64,000 bases of DNA, from the NCBI RefSeq assembly GCF_964019385.1, contig NC_088649.1, positions 22,412,435 to 22,476,434 of the forward strand, written 5' to 3'. A model generated the notes under the pieces. The model made no database searches and was not told where the DNA came from. It saw only the letters and a list, made by a program, of their open reading frames with translations. This document shows, piece after piece, positions 45,313-56,489 of this stretch; position 1 is the first letter of the stretch, and each line of letters starts with the position of its first letter. The translations under genes and the position numbers were made by a program. The DNA is from Sycon ciliatum (taxonomy: Eukaryota > Porifera > Calcarea > Leucosolenida > Sycettidae).

Positions 45313-46196
45313 ATAAACTTCTACAACAACAACAACATTGGCACGGCATGTGCATACCCGTCGGCCTATCTGAAGGAAATCTTAGTTTCAATACAACTGT
45401 TTTGTCTTTTGCCAATCTGACTTGAGGAGTGCTGTATATACGATGTGTAGCGTGGTGTAGTGTGTAGCTACTGTAGCGTGCACTGCTGTGTGCTATAATC
45501 TTCTGCTACCATTGTTTTTGCTGCGTAAATCTAGCTGTGTGCAAGTGATGTGTCGGTTCACTCAATTCAATTGTTTTGCAGTCTCAATTTCTGCCTTGAT
45601 CTATGGCGCTACATGCAAATCTCGTCTACATACGCAGTCTGACTCAATACATGCATCATGTTTCTCCTGTATGCTGTAGTCTGCACTGTGCATCATCGTC
45701 TCTTTCTGCACATTCGCATTGTGACCGTTCAGTTGTAATTTGTTCCCTAGCTGTATGGACTGTAGATGTTTTGCAGCTCAGGTTACGTTTTGAAGACTGC
45801 CTCTGTCTCTTGCATGCATCACAGGAACTCACACAAAATATTTGTACTTCGAGGTACATTATGATGAACACCGCGCACACACTCATACCGACAGTGTGTG
45901 TGAAATGCTTTGCGAGAAGCACGGTGGTGTTACAATATTGTCAACATGGTTATTAATATTATTCTGCAAGCAAGCCTTTGCTGGTCGTGACTGACCTGAC
46001 TTGTGCTAAAAAATATGGACATGGATTTACGCCGGTGATCTTTGCTGCAATGGGCTAGAGGGCACATTAGTAGCAGGTGCCAATAACAGCTACTGTATAC
46101 AGGGAAAGAAAATAATTAATAATATGTACAAACTGATAAAAAAAAGGTCGAAAGTGGAAGGAACTAATGTGTGCTGTGTGTAATGGCTGAAGTTAT

Positions 46197-46330
46197 ACAA
46201 TTACACTAGATACCCTTGACAATAATAACGGATACAATTGCACTAGATACCCTTAACAATAATAACGGATACAATTACACTAGATACTCTAGATACTAGA
46301 TACTCGGTACTCTAGATACTAGATACTCTA
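46197..46330. repeat. 37-bp tandem repeat, about 3 units
   Basis: Units of ACAATTACACTAGATACCCT with AATAATAACGGAT, followed by shorter CTAGATACTAGATACTC repeats. It lies between the two Harbinger genes. The rest of 45,313-46,750 shows no gene. Confidence 0.75.
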
Positions 46331-46762
46331 ACAATTTTATCAAACATTATGATAATTACCACATCAAATGCTGCGGAGACCTATCCAGAATCGGCAATAT
46401 GCTGGCCCTGGCCTGGAGATCTGCAACTATAATCAGCTTCTACTTTGCAACACTAACGGATTAGTCCCCTTTGTCGATTGATGGATCAATCGGTAGATTC
46501 GGCTCTGTTTTTCTTTCCTTTCTTTCTTGTTTTGAATTGTACATTGAACTCATTGGATTTCTTTGTATTCTGTATCTCGTTATCGGTATATTTCCCTCTA
46601 GCCCTCTCACTTAGGATGAGCTTTCTTTTTTATGGCAGCTTAAGCGAAGGCTATATACCTGCTTTATGCAGGTTGATGCCAACGCGAACAAGCAAAAAAA
46701 TAAATAAAAATAACAAACTGATAAGCGAAGGCGGACTGTCTCAGACATAATATACAATGTAT

Positions 46763-48191
46763 CTACTTCTCAAGGACACCCTTGATCAGCTCCGCCTGGA
46801 AGCACATGATCGCCTTCAAATTGTTTGTGAGGAAGGTTTGTTGGTTCTCCTGCAACTTGGCAGTAGTGTCGACAAGCTGCGTTTGGAGCATGGTGCAGTG
46901 CTTCTCCGAGCGCTCTGCCATCTCCCTGTCGTGCTGGATTGTCCTCTCGGCACGCATGTTAGCATCCTCCATCTTGGCTTTCGACGTACTGGCATAGATG
47001 TCCAGGAACTTGTCCATAGCAGACCCTTGCCTCGCCTTGGCATTTGCACCCCTAGCTGCACTGTGGCTGCTAATTGCTGCAGCCTCGTCTGCTGTCTTGA
47101 ATGCCCGTTTTGCTGGCGGACGATCAATTGGCAATTGGCGTTGCTGGTGTTGGTGGGCGCTTGGCGCCTACTTGGATGTCGTCACTGTCACTCTCTGATG
47201 ACGAGATCCAGTCGTCAACCAGAGATGCTGCACTCGCGCTTGCAACCCCTGGCTGGGTGACTGCTGTGGCAGTGGCAGTAGCCACTTCAGGTTGTGTTAC
47301 TGCTGTCGCTGCCAATGCAGGTTCCAATAGCATTTGTGTCGCTGCCACCTCCACGACAACTGCAGACAACTCCGGACTAGTGTCTACGGAAAAACTGAAT
47401 CCCAGAGTCGGGTGGTCAGCAAACAGCTCATAGAAGAGCTGACGACGGGGCCACTTTGCAACCTGTAAAATATCGAAGTAGACAACAAAATAGAGTTGCC
47501 GTGAGAAAGAATGTATGATACATTTACACACAATTTCTATGAACGCGCACCCAGACTTTCTTCCAGTATATTCAGAAAGATTTTGTTCTTCTGTCATCTT
47601 CCTTTTACAATGCTCAATCACCGCACATCAGACTGTTGTAAATTGTATTTGTAGAAATAACGTACTTTAGATTCTCAGCTTTGCAAATATTCAAATTGAC
47701 AAAGATACTCACATCATGAACATGATTCCAGTCAATGTGCTCTGCTGGACTGGCGTCATCGCCTTCGGAATCGGCAGCGGATCCCGTCTGAGGCTTCTTC
47801 TGCTTTAGCAGAGGTCGAACATGCTTCAGGAGTAATCTTTTCCCGGTGGCCTGTGGAGTTTGGGAACAATTTGAAAACATTATTGGTGTTGGGGAGTACG
47901 AGACAGGACTGGCGCATGAAAACGAACACGAACTATTATTCCATGATTTGCACCGGACAAAGACAAGTGAATCGTACCTTCAAATACTCAATCTTGTTCT
48001 TCAGCTTCTTGTCGGTCAGTTCCACCAGCCACTGCGGCACTTCCCGTCCGCCTTCTCCAGCACACTTCTCCAGTTCGTCCAAGATCCACGCTCTCTTTCT
48101 GGTATTTTTTCATAGTGGTCTCATACTTGGTTTTTGCTTCAAACCAAAGCTCCAGTAGTCGCCGCTCCAGTGCTACTGTCCAGGATTCCAT
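46763..48191 (-). CDS. Harbinger Myb/SANT-like DNA-binding partner protein (spliced, two frame breaks)
   Basis: Three exons can be read. Exon 1 (48,191-47,978) starts MESWTVALERRLLELWFEAK and contains RAWILDELEKC and ELTDKKLKNKIEYLK, a Myb/SANT-MADF-type trihelix region, ending AAG before GTACGA. Exon 2 (47,850-47,713) follows CCACAG and ends before GTGAGT. Exon 3 (47,462-46,763) follows TTTTACAG, has WPRRQLFYELFADHP, a low-complexity Ala/Thr/Val part, a basic PPAKRAF and a coiled-coil-like C-terminus. The frame slips by one in an A run in exon 1 (about 48,105-48,111) and at a tandem CCAATTG duplication in exon 3 (about 47,124-47,140). Partner proteins of this kind carry the Harbinger transposase to DNA and the nucleus. 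Confidence 0.75.
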
Positions 48192-48508
48192 GATGACCGA
48201 TAAAAAGGCAAGGAGAGAAGTTTCACCAAGAACGAAACCAACAATGAAAGCCGGAATGTGCTGAACACGATGCTAGCTGCAAGATCATGCCAAGATGCGC
48301 TTTGAATGAGTTTATTTTTCCCGCCACTGCGCCAGAATGGCTGAAAGTGGCTGAATCCATTCAGCGCTCCCATTCAGCGCTTTGAAAACGGCTGACTGCT
48401 GAAAAAGGCTGAAGCCAAAACTTCAGCCGTTTCCGTAGCGACGATGACGTCAAAAAGCGCTTTTTTCCGCTGAATGGATGAATCGCGCTTGGTGTGACCG
48501 CGGCCTAA

Positions 48509-50060
48509 GTTACACGGTACGTACAGGCTATCATTTTGTACTCATTTTATCCACATACATTCATGCGTGGAACAGACTATAGGAAACACATTCATGAAAT
48601 ATTGCTGTCTGATTTGTCTGATAATTGCTCGTAATCGTTATTTGTATACGTCTGAACAAATCGGTGATTGTTACTGTGTGGTACCAGACATAGGCATAGG
48701 AAGGATATGAGTCCTGATCTAGGTGAGTGCTGTGATTTTGCCAGGCGAAATCAATACTTCACCGTGCTGCCTTCACATCTGTGTCGTATCGTGTTCCGCT
48801 TTTGGGAAAGCTGTATGCATGTGCTGACGTGTACGGAAGGATGTCCCCATCGAGATGAATGTACAGTGATGTGCGTGCATCTCAGTACATATACATGACC
48901 GTCTGCTCAAATTTGCAGAGAGATTCCTGAAAACAGTCAACTTTGCGTATAACGACACTCCGTAGGGCATCAGAAAAGTGTCCTTTTTCGCGAAGTGTCC
49001 ATATAGCCGAAGTCTCGTTTGAATGTTTGTGAATATGACCTCGGGGCACTAAAGGCATGTCGCTTTACGCAAATCGTCGTTATCCAGATAGCAGGGAGGG
49101 CCCAAATATGCTCAAACCTTTCGCATATTATGCTTTTCTCACATTTTGGCCACTTGCTTCAAAATATGCTTCGAAATCACACAAACGCAGAAAAATATGC
49201 TCGAAATATGAACTGATATCATTGATAATTATGCGAATTCTTTACTCCTTGTAGCAAAATATGCTACATTTGGTACAATATGCTAGATTTGCAACTTTGT
49301 GCGACCTTGAGTCGCGGAAACTCTCTTCTCGGGCCAAATTTTCGCCCCGTGTATGGATGAGCATTTTTCCTTCCGGGCTATGTCTGGAAGTTGTCCCTGT
49401 CCGAGCGTGCCGTGGTAAGTTTCCTTGTCCATTTCCGCAATCTGCCTTATAATTTATGCGAATTCTTTGCTCCTTGTAGCAAAATATGCTACATTTGGTA
49501 CAATATGCTAGATTTGCTACTTTATGCGACCTTGTGTCAAAAGACCAAACTTAATCTGCGAAAATATGCGCAAGAATATTCGGGCCCTCCCTACCAGGTA
49601 GTGGCAGTATCCGAAGATTAAAGTTTACAGCTCCATGGAACTTTGCTCTGGGCATGGAAAATCTTTCGTTATTCGTGAATTGTCGTTACATCCGCAGTCG
49701 TTATTAGCGAAATTGACGGTACGCAACCAAGTCTGGGAGGAAAATATAAAAAATTAATATCCTCAATCATATGGGAGGAGAGGTGCGATGATCACCCACT
49801 TAGTCGGGCTTTCTTCGTAGTGGATCAGTGTACATTGACGATAAAAAAAGTCTTATTGGGGCTTGTAGATCTGAAGTGCATGACAAGCCGACCAAACAAT
49901 TCAACCAATCCAACCAGAAAACTACTAGTCCCGGCTCCACGCACAGTGTTTCATGGGAATTCACCAGTCATCAGCTAAGCTCTAGCAGACTACTCAAAGT
50001 TGCTCTCCGACTGCACTGAACTGTGTTGTTCTCCTCAAGGGGATATAAGCACATTTACAA
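48509..50060. repeat. Type-C upstream segment continued, paralogue of 60,386-61,740
   Basis: Aligns over its length with 60,386-61,740 apart from a MITE here (49,092-49,593) and a solo LTR there. No gene is supported. A repeated frame (CCDFARRNQYF..., about 48,735-48,890; 60,605-60,760) exists in both copies but is short and unfamiliar. Confidence 0.7.
49092..49593. mobile_element. hAT-like MITE with 8-bp target duplication
   Basis: The ends are CAGGGAGGGCCC and, complemented, TAGGGAGGGCCC. CCAGATAG (49,084-49,091) and CCAGGTAG (49,594-49,601) flank it. The paralogous site at about 60,965 is empty. It contains two direct copies of an 85-bp stretch with AAAATATGCTACATTTGGTA (about 49,230 and 49,465). 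Non-coding. Confidence 0.8.
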
Positions 50061-50886
50061 GTATTATTTTTAGGCTGCAAGTATCTATTTGTGTAATGAC
50101 AGTGTAGAAAGTCTGCATGGCATGTTTACAGTGGAGCCAACAACAGTGGAGCCAACTTGGCTGGCATCATGCGATCCGTTAATGCCAGAATTGGCAGAAG
50201 TGTGGACAATGTCAGAGAATTTTAATCAGAACATAGTCGAAAATGTGTTGGACACGTGTTGAACAGAAGAGAATATGCTACTGTGCCTAATGCCTGTGTA
50301 CAGGCTTGTGCCAAACTTGTCAATCTGATCCTCTTCAGAGCTCCGCTACACAGCCAGGACCAAGAACAGCGGCATCCTGCTAGCATGGATCAAGAGACAT
50401 AATTATGTAGTTTACTGCATGTTGCGGGTTGGAAGAGGGGTAGATTGTCTAGGTCCTACCAGACTTTTTTAATTTTTTTATGACACTCTAGATTACACAC
50501 ATAACCAGTGTGCCGCATCTCTGAGCAAGTCCAGCTACTGGTGCTAGCATAATCGCTTGTATTCAGCACGTGCACTGCGTTGCTCACATAGCAACCGATA
50601 TACTGCAGATTACAACAAAAACATCCCTATCTACTTCCTTTTGAGTACGGCCTTGCGTACTACGCTCTCCCCATTCCGGGCATTTGAGCACTATTGCAGG
50701 TTAAGACGCACAGCCTCTATGTATTGCTTGTCTTCTAATTCTAGATATGATGCAGGTTCTTTGCCGCGATCCATTCCCGAAAGCCTCTCTCTCATTCCAC
50801 CCACCGAACAGCAATCATATCCATAGGAACACATACCAACGAGAACTTCCGCGGTCTGCGGGCTACTGTGAATGTTAACCTGAAGT

Positions 50887-51412
50887 TGTTATTGTTGTTG
50901 TTGAAATTTTATTTTGTATCTCAGACAAACGGGCAATCTTGCCCAATATTATGATGGCGATAAAGCAACGGCCGAGAGCCAAGGATACAACAAGCAAGCC
51001 TCCATGAAAGAGAGAAAACACAGAAAACACAGACTGCAAATACTCAAAAAGAAAAAGAGAAAGGGAAAGGGAAAAAAATAAAAATGAAGAAGAAGAAAGC
51101 ACAGTTGAGTCACGACTCCAAGTGCAAGCCTAGATGCTGGCTAACCATAAAAATAAACCTTTAAAGGTCTCTTGAATGATCTATGCCAGGCGACGGACTT
51201 GAACTCTTGGGGCAGAGCGTTCCATAATCTAACAGCAGAAACGTGCGGCCGACAGTCACCAGAGACTCGCCTGGTGGCAGGGACAACATACGCATTTTGA
51301 TCGTTGATCCGAGTGACGCCTTCAGTCTGGCGACGTAGGCGCTTGGACAGGAGATTACTAATTCTGGCGGCGTGGATGCGAAGCATGAGGAGGCGGAGTT
51401 CACAGTGGGAGT
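50887..51412 (-). mobile_element. LINE 3' end
   Basis: Minus strand 51,386-51,141 encodes a reverse-transcriptase C-terminus (VPATRRVSGDCRP, AVRLWNALPQEFKS, SFKRPLKVYFYG). The 3' UTR ends in (AAC/AAT)n at 50,887-50,905. It replaces part of the alpha sequence present at 20,785-20,840. Confidence 0.75.
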
Positions 51413-51597
51413 ATTTCTGAAGATGAGGATTCCGTTTGGTTTGCGTTGACCCCCTCCGAAGTAAAAAATGTCACCACTGACGGCGGCAGCTGCGCCACAA
51501 TCGAGGCCCCTAGAATCCCTGACTCGTGCTGCGCGGTTGGTATTCAACTTGTACTGATTTGCAGGCAAGTTCGTTCGGGTCTGGATTATATGGGCAT

Positions 51598-52625
51598 TGT
51601 TTCACCGGTTCCCTCGCAAACCCACACTTGCATCAGACACAACCATTGGAAGCATCGAACTAGTTAGAAGACTGTATTACCAAACATGTTCTCAAAAACA
51701 CCATTGAAGAATCTAACTCAAAAAGAACAAAGAACGGAGAGCTGGGGACGCACATACCCGGCCCCGTACCGGACACACAGCCAAGAAGGACGACACCGTA
51801 GCGTCCCCACGCTTGACTGCCAAAGAAAACAGCAAGCAAAGAAAATCGGCCAGCGGGCGCAGTTCAAACATCTTGAACGACACGCTCAAAGCAAAACACG
51901 TGACAGAAAATAATGCATGATGTCATCTGTACGCACGCGGACATGCAAAAAAGGTCAAATCTACACAAAAGCGAGTGCCGCAAGAAACAGCACAAATAAA
52001 TAATAATTCAAACAGCGAAGAACTAGATAGGCAGATTTCTAATTATCGAAGAACAAGAATGTATCGTAGAGTCCCAGCGCAACTGCCGGAGGATGCTGGC
52101 ACCCACCAGACGGGTGGTGGCTGCCCCTGCCAGAGAGATAGAACGAAAACTGAAGCAGAGGAGCCACGTTACAAATAGTGAAACGCACAAGGTAAGAATA
52201 ATCGAGCAGTGTCCAATTACAACATACGGAGTAATATACATGTAATACAGGAAGACAAACACTAACAAATGGAGAACCTTCCAACATTTCCAAATGTTTC
52301 ACCGGTTCCCTCGCAAACCCACACTTGCATCAGACACAACCATTGGAAGCATCGAACTATTTAGAAGGGCAGATTTCTAATTATCGAAGAACAAGAATGT
52401 ATCGTAGAGTCCCAGCGCAACTGCTGGAGGATGCTGGCACCCACCAGACGGGTGGTGGCTGCCCCTGCCAGAGAGATAGAACGAAAACTGAAGCAGAGGA
52501 GCCATGTTACAAATAGTGAAACGCACAAGGTACGAATAATCGAGCAGTGTCCAATTACGACATACTGAGTAATATACATGTAATACACGAAGACAAACAC
52601 TAACAAATGGAGAACGTTCCAACAC
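51598..52625. repeat. Unclassified inserted repeat, internally duplicated
   Basis: Absent from the alpha copies at 21.0 and 62.4 kb. A 70-bp block (GTTTCACCGGTTCCCTCGCA...) is at 51,598 and 52,297. A 255-bp block with AACTGCCGGAGGATGCTGGC is at 52,027 and 52,366. The minus frame QLRWDSTIHSCSS is suggestive of a LINE end but not enough to classify it. Confidence 0.55.
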
Positions 52626-53057
52626 GCAGTGGGGATTTGACTCTGGTATATCTATGCACTGTAGTTGTCGCTCCCAATCACCCCCAGGCCGACAACCAAT
52701 GTTTAAATGGTCTATTCGGCTATGCATCCTGTGCCCTCTAGGATACGCGTATGTTCCATTTGGGCAGGAATACTCCACACACGAACAGATATGTCTAGCC
52801 GAACAGATAACGCAGAAGTGGCAACTAGGAAACAGCGTCAATGCTACAGTTGCTCATCATTACATGGACCCTATCACCAGCCAAGTCACGTGGTATACAG
52901 TCATGTTAAAATTCACGAAATGTGTTCCAGGCTACTTGGACGTATTGACATGTGTGCCGACACACATCGACCACAGAGGTGAAAGGTTCCCTACTCTACA
53001 GCAACTGAAACCACACAGGGACCGAGTCTGTATGTCACGGGATTCAAAGCGTTAGTA

Positions 53058-53283
53058 CAGTAAAACCTGTCAAGGCGACCACTCGGATAAGGCGACCACA
53101 CTGTACAGTGAAACCTGTCTAAGGCGACCGCTCATAGGACCTTCAAAACGTGGTCTCTGTAACCAGGTGGTCTCCTTATCCAGGATAATTTGACTGAAAA
53201 AAGCATCCCTTGGTCCCGGTTGCAGTGGTTTTCTAGGACAGATGGTCGCCTTATCCGAGTGGTCGCCTTGACAGGTTTTACTG
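53058..53283. mobile_element. CAGTAAAACCTGTC MITE, partial plus full inverted copy
   Basis: A 41-base left end (53,058-53,098) is followed by TA and a full 178-bp copy in the opposite orientation (53,106-53,283). It stands at the same paralogous site as 22,166 (GCGTTAGTA on the left, TATCGTTCAT on the right). Confidence 0.75.
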
Positions 53284-53289
53284 TGTATC

Positions 53290-54605
53290 GTTCATTAAGA
53301 CTACATGCAGAATCAACACCCGGAGACTTTCTTTTTACCAGGCCATGGTTTTTGTTCTGGTCTTGAGATATTTTTTTGTTTGCACAAAGGAATTGAAATC
53401 TCCGCCAAAGACGTATGCGAAATTGTCGCGATTGGTGAACGCAGAGCCACATCTGGGGTCTGGAGCGTTTCGAGTGCACATGATCTCTGACCATGTACAG
53501 TTTCCGGTACTAGCGAAATGTATTGTATTCAGCACGTGTACTGCGTTGTTTGGAAAGCAATCCTTAAATTCTGTGTCGCCTATTTCAAGGTATGATGATG
53601 GGGTTTTCATGCCGTCAGTTGCCGAAGGACGATCCCCTATTCCACAGAAAACATAGCATTCATAACCTTAGGAACACATGCTACGTCAGAGATTTCTGAG
53701 TTGGCCGACTGCCATGAGTACTTACTATCTTGAGGTGCTGCGGTCCACGAAGTTGGATTGAGTTGGCGGACAGTATTTCCTACGTAAAGGTTTCCATCTG
53801 TGTGAAATTCAGCCAATCCGAAGTAGAACATGTCACAACCGACGGATGAAGCTGCACCACAGTCTACGCAGACACTTCTAGGATTCGTGACTCGTTATAC
53901 TGCTTGGTACTCAATCTGTACTGATTCGGATCCTTCCGGGTCAGGATCATATGGGTAACAAGGCGTTAATTCTGGTTTAATATATATTATATGTGTGTGT
54001 TGTAGCTGTAGCACCAAATCACTCTGAAGTGGAACATACAATGTGTATATGTTGAGTCCGGCTATGCAGCTTCTGCCCTCCAAAATACAGTTCTGTACCA
54101 TTGCCACGCCTTTTAGGGCTAGACTACTACACACACGAACAGACATGACTGGGCGAGCAGAATGTGCAGCAGTACCAACCGGGAACTGTCGCTAGGGTGT
54201 ATCGGGTGCTAGCGGCCATCGTGGGTTCCCTTTGGGAACGGATACGATAATTTACGTCTTTTTTTACCAACTGGGAAACAGCGTATAGTCTTCGCCTGCC
54301 TCTCAGTAGAATGTCTCTATTACCTGTAACGTTAGCTTCACAAATGTGCTTTTCTACTCGTTAAAGATTTCAAATGGACTGACCCATGGACAAAGCCTGT
54401 ATTTCACGGTAGTGGTGGCGAGGATATTTCGTTCATCACGGCCACTAGCAGAATCGACACCCAGGAAAGTTCTTCCTACCTCGCTAATGAATACTTTTTG
54501 TGCTGGCCTTAGTTATGTGTGGCACAGCGACTTGGTGAAACTCCATGAGAAGGCAGCTGGTGTAAGGGGATCTTGCCTTGGAGGAATATAGGTAAGTGTG
54601 AACAT
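53290..54605 (-). pseudogene. Kelch-like gene remnant, beta subtype (copy 3), exon structure visible
   Basis: Best-preserved beta copy. Exon 54,605-54,358 follows TTTTCAG and reads PPRQDPLTPAAFSWSFTKSL...NILATTTVKYRLCPW, ending before GTAGAA. An intron of 209 bases follows. The next exon, from 54,148 after CTCGCCCAG, reads MSVRVCSSLALKGVAMVQN...PCYPYDPDPEG, then RVTNPRSVCVDCGAASSVG.DMFYFGLAE..VGNTVRQLNPTSW. Further down are ECYVFCGIGDRPS and NNAVHVLNT...CTWSEIM...APDPRCGSAFTNRDNFAYVFGGDF (about 53,540-53,395), the clearest kelch blade. A stop replaces Ser at about 53,896, another lies before ECYVF, and a frame change separates the last part. The kelch identity is inferred from these motifs. 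Confidence 0.5.
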
Positions 54606-55127
54606 CTGAAAACACAAATGAACATCGGGGAAACTTGGGTGTCGTACTTTCACCACCTATGGCGGGTCTGTCATGTTTACAATCAGGTCATAGTATGTTT
54701 TAACAGGCTCCGGACAGATGATCTCCATCTGAATAGCACAGCGGGCTCCCGCCATCACCACTACGGCAGTAGCATGGGTACTGCTTCCAATCACACGCAA
54801 ATGACACCAATTCATCTCCGCGAAAATTGCACGAGGACAGCCCAATCTCTACACAAGTCACGAGGTAGCTGCAATATAAATAGGTATTTTATAGACGTTA
54901 TGTGCAAATTTGCGCAGCGTGGTGACAATATGCTATCCAATCAACTGTATATACCACAGTAGCTTTCAGAAAACATCTACGTTGATTGTTGTGAAAGAGT
55001 GGTGAGGGAGACGAGTTGAACACAGTCTTCAAAGCTATCCTCGCGAAATTTATTTCATCATGCACGGCAATTTGCAGAATCTGCATAACGCCAACAGCAA
55101 ACGCACTAGGCAGGCATAGTGGGATGG
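54606..55127. other. Duplicated spacer, paralogue of about 24,961-25,480; no gene
   Basis: Alignable with the region left of 25,480. No supported coding frame or promoter. Confidence 0.5.
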
Positions 55128-55384
55128 TCTAGGACCATGATTGAGAAACATAGGCTACTACCCACAGCTAGTTGGGAACTCGTAGCCTGGCACGAGGATA
55201 ACATGGATGCAGCTAATGGGATTTCGGCATATGACCACATGGTGGCGGGTCTGACCTACTCACCTCCCACCGCTTTAGGAGCTGCATCTGCGCCTTGATA
55301 CTAGAGGGTGGTGGCTTTCCCACGGGGGATGCGGAAACCCGGTTTCCAGCCCAGACTCACGCCAACCAACCGTGATTTTTTTTA
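55128..55384 (+). repeat. Possible short retroposon
   Basis: About 255 bases not seen at the paralogous place near 25,490, ending in TTTTTTTT just before paralogous gene-flank sequence resumes. No tRNA-like boxes recognised, so the class is unknown. Confidence 0.3.
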
Positions 55385-55809
55385 ACGATCATTGAGAGAG
55401 AAGGAAATTGAGATAGGACACAACAACAGTAAAACATATGAAAAATATGAAGATTGAGAAAACGAATAATTTCTTAAGGCACAAGGTTTTAGGCTGGCGT
55501 TGTCTTTTTTTGGGGACTGGCGAGGAAAGATACTGGCTTGTTGTGACGAATTATGTACTGGTGGTCTGGTGGTCGCACGATTTGATGTGCGACATTGCTA
55601 TGCGGCTGCGGAGGTTGGCAGAAAGGCTTTCAACATCACCGGACTCTTAACAAGATGAAGCTTGTACAGGAAATAGACCCTCGTTCCACACACATGAATT
55701 ATCGGATTAACTTATTCACTCCGAACAAACTCTATGCGTTGTGCTTTGCAATTGCCCTTGGAAGAATGAACACAGACGTTAAGTTTTAAAATAATATTTG
55801 AGGTTATTT
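55385..55809. repeat. 3' flank of the partial type-B gene
   Basis: Aligns with parts of 39,200-39,930 (AAAGGCTTTCAA.ATCACCGGAC.CTT, ACACATGAATTATCGGATTAAC). No gene. Confidence 0.55.
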
Positions 55810-56289
55810 CTAGACTATCTGACGAACAAAACACGGTAAATAATTAGAAAGATATAACATTTGTAGGACGTACACCAGCTGAAACCTGTGATGTTGGGTC
55901 CTTGCTATCATCACGAGACGCAGGAGAGTTGACAGAGCTTCCCTGACGTCTTCAGCTTTTCCGCGAAGCTTCCTGCAAGATACAGGAAGTTGTGATGCGG
56001 TCTTTGCTGATTTCACTGCCTTGTTGCGACGGCGTTTGGCTATTGAGCTAAACTGTGACATCCATCTCGGTATGTTCACACTAAGCAACAGCGTATGCCT
56101 CAGCCACAAAATTGCACAAAGCGTATAATCTAGCGCGGTTTTTCCGTATACGGCGAAAGCATGGCCTGAAGAAAAGCAGACTTTGAACCATGTGCGTCCC
56201 GCCAGGAGAGAGGGTGCCAGTGCAAACATTTTCAATAAGGCCACACGCAGCACGTCAATACATGAATCGCTGACATCCCAAACGTCTTT
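55810..56289 (-). CDS. Type-B secreted protein, C-terminal part, cut by the assembly gap
   Basis: About 159 codons are visible, from KDVWDVSDSCIDV at the gap edge to the shared end LSNYLPCFVRQIV. It matches the last 160 residues of the type-B genes, with IPRWMSQFSSIAKRRRNKAV and CRKLRGKAEDVREAL. No lesion is visible in this part. The N-terminal two thirds should lie in the 200-N gap or be missing, because sequence right of the gap does not continue the family. Confidence 0.7.
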   Translation of the reverse strand, partial: KDVWDVSDSCIDVLRVALLKMFALAPSLLAGRTWFKVCFSSGHAFAVYGKTALDYTLCAILWLRHTLLLSVNIPRWMSQFSSIAKRRRNKAVKSAKTASQLPVSCRKLRGKAEDVREALSTLLRLVMIARTQHHRFQLVYVLQMLYLSNYLPCFVRQIV

Positions 56290-56489
56290 NNNNNNNNNNN
56301 NNNNNNNNNNNNNNNNNNNNNNNNNNNNNNNNNNNNNNNNNNNNNNNNNNNNNNNNNNNNNNNNNNNNNNNNNNNNNNNNNNNNNNNNNNNNNNNNNNNN
56401 NNNNNNNNNNNNNNNNNNNNNNNNNNNNNNNNNNNNNNNNNNNNNNNNNNNNNNNNNNNNNNNNNNNNNNNNNNNNNNNNNNNNNNNNN
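56290..56489. other. Assembly gap (200 N)
   Basis: Exactly 200 N, probably a placeholder of unknown true size. Coding frames reported across it are meaningless. Confidence 0.95.

Larger units (their letters stand above)
43631..48505 (+). mobile_element. PIF/Harbinger transposon, both genes present, with target duplication
   Basis: 4,875 bp. The terminal repeats are TGCCGCGGTCACACCAA on the left and GGCCGCGGTCACACCAA as complement of the right. TAA stands on both sides (43,628-43,630; 48,506-48,508), as usual for Harbinger 3-bp targets. The paralogous site near 60,378 lacks the element. Subterminal regions are rich in GCTGAA/TTCAGC words. It carries a DDE transposase on the plus strand and a Myb/SANT-type partner gene on the minus strand, converging, with a small repeat array between. 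Confidence 0.9.
50061..53056 (-). pseudogene. Kelch-like gene remnant, alpha subtype (copy 2), with insertions
   Basis: 50,061-50,555 is the spacer shared with 19,945. 50,556-50,886, 51,413-51,597 and 52,626-53,056 are alpha sequence. Readable minus-strand pieces are LPANQYKLNTNR...GLDCGAAAAVSGDIFYFGGG (about 51,555-51,465), which has the A-V-x-GD-x-FYFGGG look of a kelch blade, and IDHLNIGCRPGGDWERQ (about 52,720-52,670). A LINE end and a duplicated repeat split it. Broken. Confidence 0.45.

Noticed and set aside
48668-48898. A 76-codon frame repeated at 60,540-60,824 as a conserved small gene
   Set aside because: Both copies are inside a recent segmental duplication, so similarity alone is expected. 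No signal peptide or known domain is visible.
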